Assembly: GCA_016207445.1 (NCBI GenBank)
Contig: JACQPS010000239.1
Location: 1-11,333, forward strand
From: Gemmatimonadota bacterium
GTDB taxonomy: Bacteria > Gemmatimonadota > Gemmatimonadetes > Longimicrobiales > RSA9
DNA: 11,333 nt
Direction of reading: 5' to 3'
Part shown: piece by piece, positions 1 to 9,777 of the stretch
Layout of the letters: each line of letters begins with the position of its first letter
Numbering within the stretch: the first letter of the stretch is position 1
Translations under genes and position numbers: made by a program
Notes under the pieces: generated by a model
The model's database searches: none
Told to the model about the DNA's origin: nothing
What the model saw: only the letters and a program-made list of their open reading frames with translations

Positions 1-208
1 CGCCCTTGTGGATGTGGCAGCGCTCCCCGATGCTCGTGTCTCGCTCGATCAGCACATGGGGGCCGATCACGCTTCCCTCCCCCACCACCACGTTGGGCCC
101 GAGGACCGTGTAGGGTCCGACCACCACGTCGGCGCCCAGTTCCGCGCTCGGGTCGATCACCGCGGTCGCGTGCACGTCGCTGAGCGGCCACGTCCGGGTG
201 TTCAGCAT
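1..208 (-). CDS. lpxA: LpxA, acyl-ACP--UDP-N-acetylglucosamine O-acyltransferase (3' end cut by window)
   Basis: Only the first 69 codons or so are present; the rest lies beyond base 1. The visible protein starts MLNTRTWPLSDV and then shows left-handed beta-helix hexapeptide repeats (AVIDPSAELGADVVVG, PYTVLGPNVVVGEG, SVIGPHVLIERDTSIG), ending at CHIHKG. LpxA catalyses the first step of lipid A synthesis, the 3-O-acylation of UDP-GlcNAc by hydroxyacyl-ACP, in the cytoplasm. The start at 208 is supported by a near-perfect Shine-Dalgarno AAGGAGG 8 nt upstream. The identification as LpxA rather than another hexapeptide acyltransferase rests on the N-terminal repeat pattern plus the position directly after lpxD and lpxC-fabZ. 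The catalytic histidine is outside the window, so this cannot be checked. About 12 residues precede the first repeat, slightly more than in E. coli LpxA. Confidence 0.88.
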   Translation of the reverse strand, partial: MLNTRTWPLSDVHATAVIDPSAELGADVVVGPYTVLGPNVVVGEGSVIGPHVLIERDTSIGERCHIHKG

Positions 209-216
209 GAGTCCCG

Positions 217-223
217 CCTCCTT
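217..223 (-). promoter_or_regulatory. Ribosome binding site of lpxA overlapping the fabZ stop codon
   Basis: The minus strand reads AAGGAGG followed by 8 nt and then ATG. This is the strongest Shine-Dalgarno sequence in the window. Its first base is the last base of the lpxC-fabZ TGA stop (225 to 223), so ribosomes finishing the fusion protein stop right at the lpxA initiation site. It decides the lpxA start. Confidence 0.8.
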
Positions 224-1509
224 CAGCGGTCCACGATCCTGGCCATCATCTCCGCTTCCGCCACCACCTGCCCGTCCACCGTGCCGATCCCGCGCATGCG
301 GCACACGTGTCGGCGGAGCTGCAGCATTTCCAGCTCGAAGCGGATCTGGTCGCCGGGCGTGACGGGCCGGCGCCACTTCACGTTGTCGAGCGACATGAAG
401 TAGACGATCTTGTCCTCGGGGTTCTCGATCGTGTCCATGAGCAGCAGCCCGCCCACCTGCGCCATCGCCTCGATGATCAACACACCGGGCATGATCGGAT
501 GGCCGGGATAGTGCCCCTGGAAGAACGGCTCGTTGATGCTCACGTTCTTGATGCCGACGATGCGCTTACCCGCCTCGAACTCGACCACGCGGTCGACCAG
601 CAGCATCGGGTAGCGGTGCGGCAGGTACTGCATGATCTTCTGGATGTCGACGATGGGCCGGCTGGCGTTCTGGGCGGCCGCGCGCCGCAGCGCCTGCGCC
701 AGCGCCAGGTTGCCCGCATGGCTGGGCCGGTCCGCCACCACGTGTGCGTGTACGCGCCGCCCCAGCAGCGCGAGGTCGCCGACCACGTCGCCGATCTTGT
801 GGCGCACGAACTCATCCTCGAAACGGAGCTGGCCGGCCGCGAGCCCGGTCTCGTTCAGCACGATGGCGTTTTCGAGCGTGGCGCCGCGCACGAGACCGCG
901 TGCACGCAGCTCTTCTGCTTCCTTCAGGAACCCGAACGTGCGGGCGGGTGCGATGTCGCGGCCGAACGCGTCCGGCGTCACATCGAAGGAGGCGAATTGT
1001 CGGCCGACCAGCGGGTGGTCGAACTCGATCGTGGCGGAGACGCGGAAGCTCTGCGCCGGCGTCGCGACGTAGGAGGCGCCCCCCTCGGCCTCCACGTGCA
1101 GCGCGCGAGTCAGCTCCAGGACCGGAGCCGGCGCGTTCTGCCCGGCCACTCCCGCGCGCGCCAGCCGATCGAAGAACGGCCGGAAGCTGCCGTCCTCGAT
1201 CGGGACTTCCGGCCCTTCGACCTCGATCCCGAGGTTATCGATCTCGAGCGCGTGTACTGCCGCCAACACGTGCTCCACCGTGTGGACGCGTGCGTGGCCG
1301 TTGCCCAGCGTGGTGCCACGGTCGGTCGAAACCACGTGCTGCAGGTCGGCCGGGATCTCCTCGCTTCCGGTCAGGTCCACGCGCCGGAAGCGGACCCCCG
1401 TGCCCGGCTCGGCCGGCCGGAAGCGCAGCCGCGCGGGCGCGCCCGTGTGAAGGCCGGTTCCCTCGATGGCGACTTCCGCCGCCAGGGTCTGCTGTTGCGG
1501 TGTGCTCAT
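223..1509 (-). CDS. lpxC/fabZ: Bifunctional LpxC-FabZ fusion: UDP-3-O-acyl-GlcNAc deacetylase / 3-hydroxyacyl-ACP dehydratase
   Basis: A 428-residue cytoplasmic protein joining two enzymes. Residues 1 to about 280 are LpxC, the zinc deacetylase that commits the pathway to lipid A. The expected zinc ligands are His80 (in HTVEH), His237 and Asp241 (in HKIGD), with catalytic Glu79 and His264 (in PSHAGN); the motif RTFGF is at 190-194. Residues about 284-428 (bases 223-660) are FabZ, the fatty-acid synthesis dehydratase, with hot-dog fold motif GHYPGHPIMPG, catalytic His333 and Glu347 (in IEAMAQ). The linker is almost absent, and LpxC lacks most of the tail that follows the last active-site His in E. 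coli LpxC. The start ATG at 1509 overlaps the lpxD stop (ATGA), and GGAG lies 6 nt upstream. An open frame continues further upstream to 1962 but that part is the shadow of lpxD. Such fusions are known in Bacteroidetes and some other diderms. Confidence 0.96.
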   Translation of the reverse strand: MSTPQQQTLAAEVAIEGTGLHTGAPARLRFRPAEPGTGVRFRRVDLTGSEEIPADLQHVVSTDRGTTLGNGHARVHTVEHVLAAVHALEIDNLGIEVEGPEVPIEDGSFRPFFDRLARAGVAGQNAPAPVLELTRALHVEAEGGASYVATPAQSFRVSATIEFDHPLVGRQFASFDVTPDAFGRDIAPARTFGFLKEAEELRARGLVRGATLENAIVLNETGLAAGQLRFEDEFVRHKIGDVVGDLALLGRRVHAHVVADRPSHAGNLALAQALRRAAAQNASRPIVDIQKIMQYLPHRYPMLLVDRVVEFEAGKRIVGIKNVSINEPFFQGHYPGHPIMPGVLIIEAMAQVGGLLLMDTIENPEDKIVYFMSLDNVKWRRPVTPGDQIRFELEMLQLRRHVCRMRGIGTVDGQVVAEAEMMARIVDR

Positions 1510-2558
1510 TCCTTGCTCCGGGCCCGTGCGCCCCCGGTGCGCGCGCGGGCGCGGATGGCCCGCTCCAGCTCGCGGATGCGCTTGATCAGCTCCGGGAGCT
1601 GGAACAATCCCGCCTGCGCGCGTAGCGCCTGCTTGTGCGGTCGCGCGGGATAGCCGCTGTACGTGGCGCCCGCGGGCACGTCTCCGAAGACGCCCGCCTG
1701 CGCGGCGATGGTCGCGCCGTCGCCGATCTGGATGTGGCCGTTGATGCCCGCCTGCCCCCCCAATGTAACACCCCGTCCGATCAGGGCACTGCCCGCGATC
1801 CCGACCTGAGCCACGATGACCGAGTGATCGCCCACGCGCACGTTGTGGCCGATGTGCACCAGGTTGTCGATCTTCACGTCGTCGCCGATCTCGGTCGGGC
1901 CCACCGAGCCGCGGTCGATCGTGGAGTTCGCGCCGATCTCCACGTCCGCGCCGATGCGGCACCAGCCGACCTGCGGGATCTTCCGGTGCGCGCCCTCCGA
2001 GAACACGTAGCCGAAGCCGTCCACGCCCACGCGCACGCCGCTGTGCAGGATCGAGCGGGCTCCGATGCGCACGCCGGCGTAGAGCGCCACGTGCGGGTGC
2101 AGCACGACGTCGTCTCCCAGCTCGCAGTCGTCGCCAACGACGGTGTGCGCGCCGATACGGACGCGCGCGCCCAGACGCGCGCGGCGCCCGATTACGGCGT
2201 ACGGGCCGATGCTCGTGCCTTCGCTCAGCACCGCCTCTCGATCCAGCACGGCAGTCGGGTGGATCCCCGGTTCCGGCGACCTTTCCGGGTAAAGACGCGG
2301 CAGCAGGAGGGCGAGCGCCTGGTGGGCGTCGGCTACGACAATGCGGGGCGGGCCGGTTGGAACCCGCCCCGCCAGTGCCCGGGACACGAGCAGCGCTCCG
2401 GCGCGAGCGCCGCCAAGATATGACAGGTAGCGAGGATGCGCAAGAAAGGACAGCTCGTCGGGACCCGCGCGCTCGAGGGGGGCGACGCCGACGAGCTCTG
2501 GGTCGCCGTTGCCCTCCAGCGTCCCGCCCACCAGCCTGGCAATCTCCGATGCCTTCAC
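1506..2558 (-). CDS. lpxD: LpxD, UDP-3-O-(3-hydroxyacyl)glucosamine N-acyltransferase
   Basis: A 350-residue protein close to the usual LpxD length (about 340). Residues 1-95 form the N-terminal uridine-binding LpxD domain (MKASEIARLVGGTLEG, PDELSFLAHPRY). Residues about 98-305 are a long run of hexapeptide repeats forming a left-handed beta-helix. The segment IDNLVHIGHNV contains the likely catalytic His238, equivalent to His239 of E. coli. Residues 310-350 are a basic C-terminal helical tail. The enzyme adds the N-linked hydroxyacyl chain from acyl-ACP to the glucosamine made by LpxC, the third step of lipid A synthesis. It starts with GTG, not ATG, with AAGGTG 8 nt upstream. It begins 21 bp after the skp stop and its TGA overlaps the lpxC start by 4 bp. 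The position after bamA-skp matches Proteobacteria. Confidence 0.96.
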   Translation of the reverse strand: MKASEIARLVGGTLEGNGDPELVGVAPLERAGPDELSFLAHPRYLSYLGGARAGALLVSRALAGRVPTGPPRIVVADAHQALALLLPRLYPERSPEPGIHPTAVLDREAVLSEGTSIGPYAVIGRRARLGARVRIGAHTVVGDDCELGDDVVLHPHVALYAGVRIGARSILHSGVRVGVDGFGYVFSEGAHRKIPQVGWCRIGADVEIGANSTIDRGSVGPTEIGDDVKIDNLVHIGHNVRVGDHSVIVAQVGIAGSALIGRGVTLGGQAGINGHIQIGDGATIAAQAGVFGDVPAGATYSGYPARPHKQALRAQAGLFQLPELIKRIRELERAIRARARTGGARARSKE

Positions 2559-2579
2559 GCGCTGGGCACCTTCGCCGTT

Positions 2580-3137
2580 TTATGGCTTCTTCGGAGCTGT
2601 TTCCGCCGGCGTGACCGCGGCCGTGGCCTTGAGGCGGGTCAGCACCTGTTCGGTGATGTCGAGGGCGGGGTCGGCGGCCACGATGCCGGCGGCCGCGGCG
2701 TCGAAGATCACCGTGTAGCCGCCCTCCTTGCGCAGGTCGCTGATCACCTGCTGGATCTTCGCCATGATCGGCTGGACCAGCTCGGCCTGTCGCTTCTCGG
2801 CCTGCTGCTCGAGCTGCGCCCGTTTCTGCTGAAACGCGGCCTGCTTCTGGCGGATCTGCTCTTCCTTCTGCTTCTTCGCGTCCGGCGAGAGCATGATCGC
2901 CTTCTGGTCGTACTCGCTCATCAGCGACTGGATCGAGTCCGCCAGCGGCTTGAGCTGCGCCTCGTAGCTGCCCATCTCCTTCTCGAACGCGGCCTGCGCC
3001 TCCTTCGCGCCCGGCGCCTCCGCGATCACCTTGCGCGAGTCGATGAACGCGATTTTCGGCCCCGCCTGGGCCAACGCCGGGGCCGCCAGGCCCGCGAGCC
3101 CGGCCGCCGCGATCAAACTGCTGACGAACAAACGCAT
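2580..3137 (-). CDS. skp: Skp/OmpH family periplasmic chaperone
   Basis: A 185-residue protein of typical Skp/OmpH length. Residues 1-23 are a Sec signal peptide (MRLFVSS, then an Ala/Leu/Gly-rich core) with a likely cleavage site after APALA. The mature start, KIAFIDSRKVIAEAPG, is the characteristic OmpH beta strand and helix. Residues about 45-138 are a highly charged, Gln/Lys/Glu-rich region (for example KKQKEEQIRQKQAAFQQKR) expected to form the long coiled-coil tentacles that hold unfolded outer-membrane proteins. The strand GYTVIFDA at 140-147 closes the body domain. The C-terminal tail TPAETAPKKP looks disordered. The start at 3137 is preferred because the signal peptide begins there. 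The frame stays open upstream to 3281, but only as bamA read in another frame. The upstream AGAGAG is a weak ribosome site. It lies 31 bp after bamA, its probable functional partner. Confidence 0.92.
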   Translation of the reverse strand: MRLFVSSLIAAAGLAGLAAPALAQAGPKIAFIDSRKVIAEAPGAKEAQAAFEKEMGSYEAQLKPLADSIQSLMSEYDQKAIMLSPDAKKQKEEQIRQKQAAFQQKRAQLEQQAEKRQAELVQPIMAKIQQVISDLRKEGGYTVIFDAAAAGIVAADPALDITEQVLTRLKATAAVTPAETAPKKP

Positions 3138-3168
3138 GATGTGGCTCTCTTTCTCGATTGCAGGCGTG

Positions 3169-5615
3169 TTAGAACGTGGGCCCGAGCTTGAAGTGGAGCT
3201 GCCACCCGGGTGGTTCCTTGTCGAACCCGTAGGCGTAATCCAGGCCCAGCGGCCCGAAGGGCGTGACGAGGGTGACGCCAACGCCGGCGCCGCGCATCAG
3301 CCGCGTGGGATTGATCTCGGTCGCATCCCGCCAGATGTTACCGGCGTCGTAGAAGAGCGACAGCGACAGGTTGTCGGTGAACCGGACCGCGTACTCGGCG
3401 CTCAGGCGCAGGTACGCGTCGCCGAAGCGGTCCCGCAGAGGGCCCACCCCGCGAGGAATGAACCCGCGCGGCGTGATCTCCGTTTCATCGTAGCCGCGCA
3501 GGGGGCGCCCGAACTGCACGCCGCCCATCCAGAAACGCTCGAAGGGGAACCGTTCCAGGCTGGCCGAGTCGCCGAACAGCGCGCCGGCCTCGGCCGAGAC
3601 GCCCAGCGTGAAGCGGACCGGACGCGAGCCCGGTCGAGCGCCGCCGACCTGCCCCACCGGCACGTACCAGCTACCCGAGACGCCGTACTTCTGGAAATCG
3701 CCGTCTCCACCCAGAATGCCTCCGCTGAAGCTGGCCTCCACCTCGTGCCGCGTCCCCGCGGTCGGGAAGAGCGGGTGATTCAGCGTGTTGCGCGTCACGC
3801 CCAGCGAGATCGTGCTCTGGATGCCCGGCGGCAGCCCGAACAGGCTGCTCTGGTCGTCCCGGTCGAAGTTCTCGTACGTGGTGCGCGACAGTGAGTAGCC
3901 CAGGAACACCCGGCTCCAGCGGTCGTTCGGGAGTGGCAGCCCGAAACGGAGCCCGGTCCCCGTACGGCGCCGGCGCCCCTCGGGGAACTGGATGAAGCGG
4001 TCGCGCGTGCTGAACAGCGACACGGAGCCGCTCACGCGCGAGCCCAGCAGCGCCGGGTCGCTGTAGCTGCCCTCGAAGTTGTTCGACCAGCGGCCGAACT
4101 CCCAGCGCAGGTGTCCGGCTTTCGCCTGGCCGAACAGGTTCGGCTGATCGTAGCCGAGGAAGCCGGCCAGCCCGCCTCCGCCGCCGATCGCCGTCCCGAA
4201 GTTGATCGAGCCCGTCTGCTTCTCCTTCACCTCGAAGGTGACGTCGACGTCGCCGTCCTCCGTCGGCTCGATCTTCGGCATCGGCACGGGCGTCTCGAAG
4301 AAACCCAGCCCGCTGATGCTTTGATAGCTCTGGATGAGCAGCTCCTCGTTGTACACGTCGCCGGGAAGCAGGAACACCCGCTCCCGGATCACGTCCTCGT
4401 GCGTGAAGGTGTTCCCCGCGATCGTGACCCGGTTCACGTATGCCGGCTCTCCTTCTCGGATCTCCCAGGCGACGCTCACGATCGGCGCGCCCTCCCCGTC
4501 CGGCTGCCGCTCGATGACCGGCTCCACGCGCGCGTACAGGTACCCCTGGTTGCGGTATAGCTGCGCGACCTTCTCCGTCGCCTTCTCGAACGCCACGGCA
4601 TCGAACACGGGCCGCCCCTGCGACGGGCTGGCCGCGCCGCCGATGCCCAGCCCGCCCAGCAGCCCGCCGCGCTCACGCTCGAAGTAGCGCGTCAGCTCGT
4701 CCGAGGCGAAGCGCCGGTTGCCGCGCACGCTGAAGTCCGCCAGCCGGTACTGCTGCCCTTCGCTCACGCGAATGATCAGCCGCGCCTTCCCGGTGTTGGG
4801 ATCCACGACCAGCGAGTCCCCCAGCACGGCGAAATCGATGTAGCCGTGCTCGCCGTAGAAGGCCGGCAGCTTCTCGCGCAGGTCGCCCCGGATCTTCTCC
4901 TCGTCGTAGGTTCCGGAGCGGAACCAGAAGAAGCCTTCCTGTTTGGTGTCCAGCGCCGCACGCAGACGGTCGTCCTCGAAGGTCTCGTTCCCCTCGAAGT
5001 CCACCGCAGCGATCGCCACGCGCTGCCCCTCCAGAACATCGAAGACGAGCCGGTGCTCGCCGGGGCGGCCGGGAATCGCCTCGACCTTGTGGCTGATGGA
5101 GCGCACGCGGAACCCCTTGTCTGCCAGGAGCTCGCGCACCATCGCCTTGGCCGCCGCGACCTTCGACGGCCGCAGCGGCTCGCCCGCCTTCAGCCCTACC
5201 GTGTCCTTGATCGTGCCGGCACTCAGGTGCTCCAGGCCGTGGAATTCGACGCCGGCAATGTACGGTTGCTCCACGACCTCGATCTCGATCGTGACCGGCG
5301 CGGCCCCCGGCGTCGCGCCGGCGCGCGCGCGCACCTTCACGTCCCGGTACTGGCCCGAGGACCACAGCCGGCGGATCGCCCGCTGAATGTCGCGGAACGT
5401 GAGCGTGTCACCCGCCTGGATCCCGGCCTCGGCCACGACCGCGGCCGTCGGCTGGCGCACGTTTCCCACGACCTGCACGCTCTCCACCACGACCGGCGCC
5501 TCGGAGCCCGTCGGCTCCTGTGCGGCCAGGCGCGGCGCGGCGATCAGGCCCGCCAAGGAGAGGGCCGCCAGGAAGGCGGCCCTGACTCCTGCTGCTCGGT
5601 GCGCCCGGGTTGCGA

Positions 5616-5619
<4 letters not shown>
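3169..5619 (-). CDS. bamA: BamA, outer-membrane beta-barrel assembly protein
   Basis: An 816-residue Omp85 protein, the core of the BAM machine that folds barrels into the outer membrane. Residues 1-34 are a signal peptide (Arg-rich start, hydrophobic core, LAA before Gln34). Five POTRA domains follow: about 43-118, 119-199, 201-290, 291-393 and 394-468, each opening with a strand of the type VQVVGN, VEFHGLE, VDFEGNE, FSVRGNR, VTIAGN. Residues about 469-816 form the 16-strand barrel. GRPLRGYDE (704-712) is the conserved loop-6 RGF/Y motif, and the chain ends in an aromatic residue (KLGPTF), the beta-signal expected of a barrel protein. POTRA4 has a Gly-rich insert at 318-337. The start is GTG at 5619, sharing GTGA with the clpC stop; the upstream GAAGAC is a poor Shine-Dalgarno, so translation may depend on coupling. 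A slightly later start cannot be excluded. Confidence 0.96.
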
Positions 5620-8092
<2,473 letters not shown>

Positions 8093-8096
<4 letters not shown>

Positions 8097-8131
8097 GGAA
8101 CCCTCTCGTCGCCCATGCGCTCTAGCGCCAT
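8093..8131 (-). other. Possible 12-codon leader ORF ending on the clpC start codon
   Basis: In the 57-bp gap between mcsB and clpC the minus strand encodes MALERMGDERVP followed by TGA. The TGA overlaps the clpC ATG as ATGA, copying the coupling overlaps seen elsewhere in this operon. A second in-frame ATG at 8116 would give MGDERVP. There is no good Shine-Dalgarno before the first ATG (only GATGGG right next to it), and the ORF is short enough to occur by chance. It could relay ribosomes from the mcsB stop to clpC, but translation is unproven. Confidence 0.2.
8115..8131 (-). repeat. Short imperfect inverted repeat in the mcsB-clpC gap
   Basis: The core GCGCTCTAGCGC (8117-8128) is a palindrome apart from its central two bases, extended by AT on one side and CAT on the other with a one-base bulge. 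In RNA it could make a small stem with a 2- to 4-nt loop just upstream of the clpC ribosome site. No T run follows, so it is not a convincing terminator. It might be a protein-binding site or nothing at all. Confidence 0.25.
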
Positions 8132-8153
8132 CCCATCAAACCAAACAGGCCCC

Positions 8154-9272
8154 TCACTCCTCGGCTCCGTCGCCGGGCGCGCCCAGATCCGCTGAGACGT
8201 CGCCCTCCGACGCCAGGATGCGGCGGACATAGGCAGCACGATGCAAATCGCTTTCCGCCTCCGACAGGGCCCTGCCCGCCGCCTGCTCGAGGTGAGCGGC
8301 CTGCGTGAAGATCATGATTTTGTTGAGCGTGTATACACTGAGCCCGGGGAGGAGTTTCAGGCTGACCCCCAGCCGGACGCCGCTCAACAGGTTCATCACT
8401 TCCTCGAACGAGAGCGTGCGCGCATAGCGCAACAGCCCGTATGCCCGCCAGATCTTGTCCTCGATGACCCGGGGCGCATCCCGCATAAGCACATTACGGG
8501 CCTGACTCTCGTACTGGATCACTTGCCGCACGATCTTCTGCAGATGGTCGATCAGGTCTTCCTCGCTCTTGCCGAGCGTGGTCTGGTTCGAGACCTGGAA
8601 GAAGTTGCCCACCACCTCCGAGCCCTCGCCGTACAGCCCGCGGAACGTCAGGCCCACCTGACTGATGCCCTGGAGCACCTTCCCGATTTCCTTCGTCAGC
8701 ACCAGACCGGGCAGGTGGATCAGAATCGAGGCCCGCAGCCCGGAGCCGACGTTGGTCGGGCAGCTGGTCAGGTAGCCAAACTCGTGGTGGTACGCGTACG
8801 GGAGCTGGTTGCCCAGCTCCTCGTCCAGGTGATCGACGAGCTGATAGGCCTCCTGCAGCCGCAGCCCGGACAGCAGGCTCTGCAGGCGGAGGTGATCCTC
8901 CTCGTTCACCAGCACGCCGACCAGCTCGCCCGGCCCCAGCAGCACGCCCGACCCGTGCGTCGGACCCTCGCCGCCTTCGCCCGCGAGCTCGCGCGAGATC
9001 AGGTGCCGCTCGAGCAGGACCTTGCGCGAGAGCCTGGGCAGGGCCTTCAGCGCCAGGGCGACGCCGCCCCGGAGACTGCTGCGTTCCGCCGCCGCCTTGC
9101 GCACGCGCTCGAAGATCTCCTCGCGCTCGCCCTCCCGGCTGCGCGTGCTGAAGGCGTGTCCCTGGAGGTTGCGGGCCAGGCGCACCCGCGTGGACAGCAC
9201 GATATCCGCGTAGGGACCGGACGGCTCCAGCCACCCCAGGCCGAAATCGGCCAGCGTCGCGACATCCACCAT
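8154..9272 (-). CDS. mcsB: McsB, protein arginine kinase
   Basis: A 372-residue protein (B. subtilis McsB has 363) of the phosphagen-kinase fold that phosphorylates arginine side chains of proteins, marking them for ClpC-ClpP. Seen motifs: DIVLSTRVRLARNL (23-36, ATP-binding arginines), NEEDHLRLQ (123-131, with catalytic Glu124/Glu125), SCPTNVGSGLRAS (170-182, with Cys171) and RGLYGEGSE (211-219). The C-terminal domain has no creatine/arginine kinase N-domain attached, as in bacterial McsB. Near the C-terminus, where Firmicute McsB has the phosphoarginine-sensing RDxxRA motif, the sequence is SDLHRA (341-346), with Ser for the first Arg. The tail is acidic. ATG at 9272 shares one base with the mcsA stop (TAATG), so the two are probably translated together. 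The open frame extending upstream to 9755 is a shadow of mcsA. Confidence 0.95.
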   Translation of the reverse strand: MVDVATLADFGLGWLEPSGPYADIVLSTRVRLARNLQGHAFSTRSREGEREEIFERVRKAAAERSSLRGGVALALKALPRLSRKVLLERHLISRELAGEGGEGPTHGSGVLLGPGELVGVLVNEEDHLRLQSLLSGLRLQEAYQLVDHLDEELGNQLPYAYHHEFGYLTSCPTNVGSGLRASILIHLPGLVLTKEIGKVLQGISQVGLTFRGLYGEGSEVVGNFFQVSNQTTLGKSEEDLIDHLQKIVRQVIQYESQARNVLMRDAPRVIEDKIWRAYGLLRYARTLSFEEVMNLLSGVRLGVSLKLLPGLSVYTLNKIMIFTQAAHLEQAAGRALSEAESDLHRAAYVRRILASEGDVSADLGAPGDGAEE

Positions 9273-9775
9273 TACTTTGCGGCCTCCAGCATTCGAATCT
9301 CGTCCCGCAGGCTGGCCGCGCGCTCGAAGTCCTCGCTCGCCACGGCCTTGTCCAGCTTCCGGCGCAGTCCGGCCAGCCGCTCGTGCTTCTCCGCCTGGGT
9401 CGGATCGGGGGGCAGGTAGACCTTGCCGACATGTTGTGTGCCGCCGTGCAGCCGGCGCAAGAGATTGCGCAGGTGCACCTCGAACGTCACGTAGCAGTGG
9501 GAGCATCCCAGCCGGCCGGTTTTCTTGAAGTCCTCCAGGCGCAAGCCGCAGAACGCGCAGGGGCCGTTGCTCCCGGCCAGCTCGGCGGTCGAGCCCTTCC
9601 CCATCTGAGCGAGGAAGTCCGTGAGCGGGAAGTTGCCGACGTTGACCCCCGGCTCCAGCCCCTTCTCGGCCGCGCACTTCTCGCACAGATGGAAGGTGGT
9701 CATCTCGTTGTTGACGATCTGCGTCAGATGAATGACCGCTTCCTGATCGCCGCAATGATCGCAGAGCATTGCCAT
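9272..9775 (-). CDS. mcsA: McsA, zinc-finger/UVR-motif activator of McsB
   Basis: A 167-residue protein with four CxxC pairs: Cys5/Cys8, Cys31/Cys34, Cys73/Cys76 and Cys91/Cys94, expected to form two zinc sites. A C-terminal UVR motif at about 131-166 (RRKLDKAVASEDFERAASLR) resembles the ClpC middle motif. This architecture and length match McsA, which in Firmicutes binds and activates McsB and helps couple it to ClpC; many databases call such proteins only UvrB/UvrC motif proteins. The gene starts 2 bp after the lolD stop. ATG at 9775 is used here; an in-frame ATG two codons later (9769) is equally possible because neither has a strong ribosome site. Overlap with mcsB and closeness to clpC support the McsA call. 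CtsR, the usual upstream partner in Firmicutes, is absent and lolD takes its place. Confidence 0.9.
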   Translation of the reverse strand: MAMLCDHCGDQEAVIHLTQIVNNEMTTFHLCEKCAAEKGLEPGVNVGNFPLTDFLAQMGKGSTAELAGSNGPCAFCGLRLEDFKKTGRLGCSHCYVTFEVHLRNLLRRLHGGTQHVGKVYLPPDPTQAEKHERLAGLRRKLDKAVASEDFERAASLRDEIRMLEAAK

Positions 9776-9777
9776 TC

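Noticed and set aside
307..1653. Plus-strand open frame of 448 codons antisense to lpxC-fabZ and lpxD
   Set aside because: Compositionally a shadow with no domain; it spans the boundary of two real minus-strand genes, which a real gene would be unlikely to do.
1510..1962. Extension of LpxC upstream to 1962 (151 extra residues)
   Set aside because: The extra residues are Arg/Gly-rich and are lpxD read in another frame; the ATG at 1509 has a ribosome site, an ATGA overlap and matches the family N-terminus.
3138..3281. Extension of Skp upstream to 3281
   Set aside because: It would overlap bamA and bury the clear signal peptide that begins at 3137.
8131..8145. TCAAACCAAAC in the mcsB-clpC gap as a CtsR operator
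   Set aside because: The CtsR site is a direct repeat of GGTCAAA with a short spacer; only a partial single half is seen here.
8241..9419. Plus-strand open frame of 392 codons antisense to mcsB and mcsA
   Set aside because: Gln/Arg/Leu-rich shadow of the kinase gene with no recognisable fold.
9273..9755. Extension of McsB upstream to 9755 (161 extra residues)
   Set aside because: It is mcsA out of frame; McsB homology begins shortly after the ATG at 9272.
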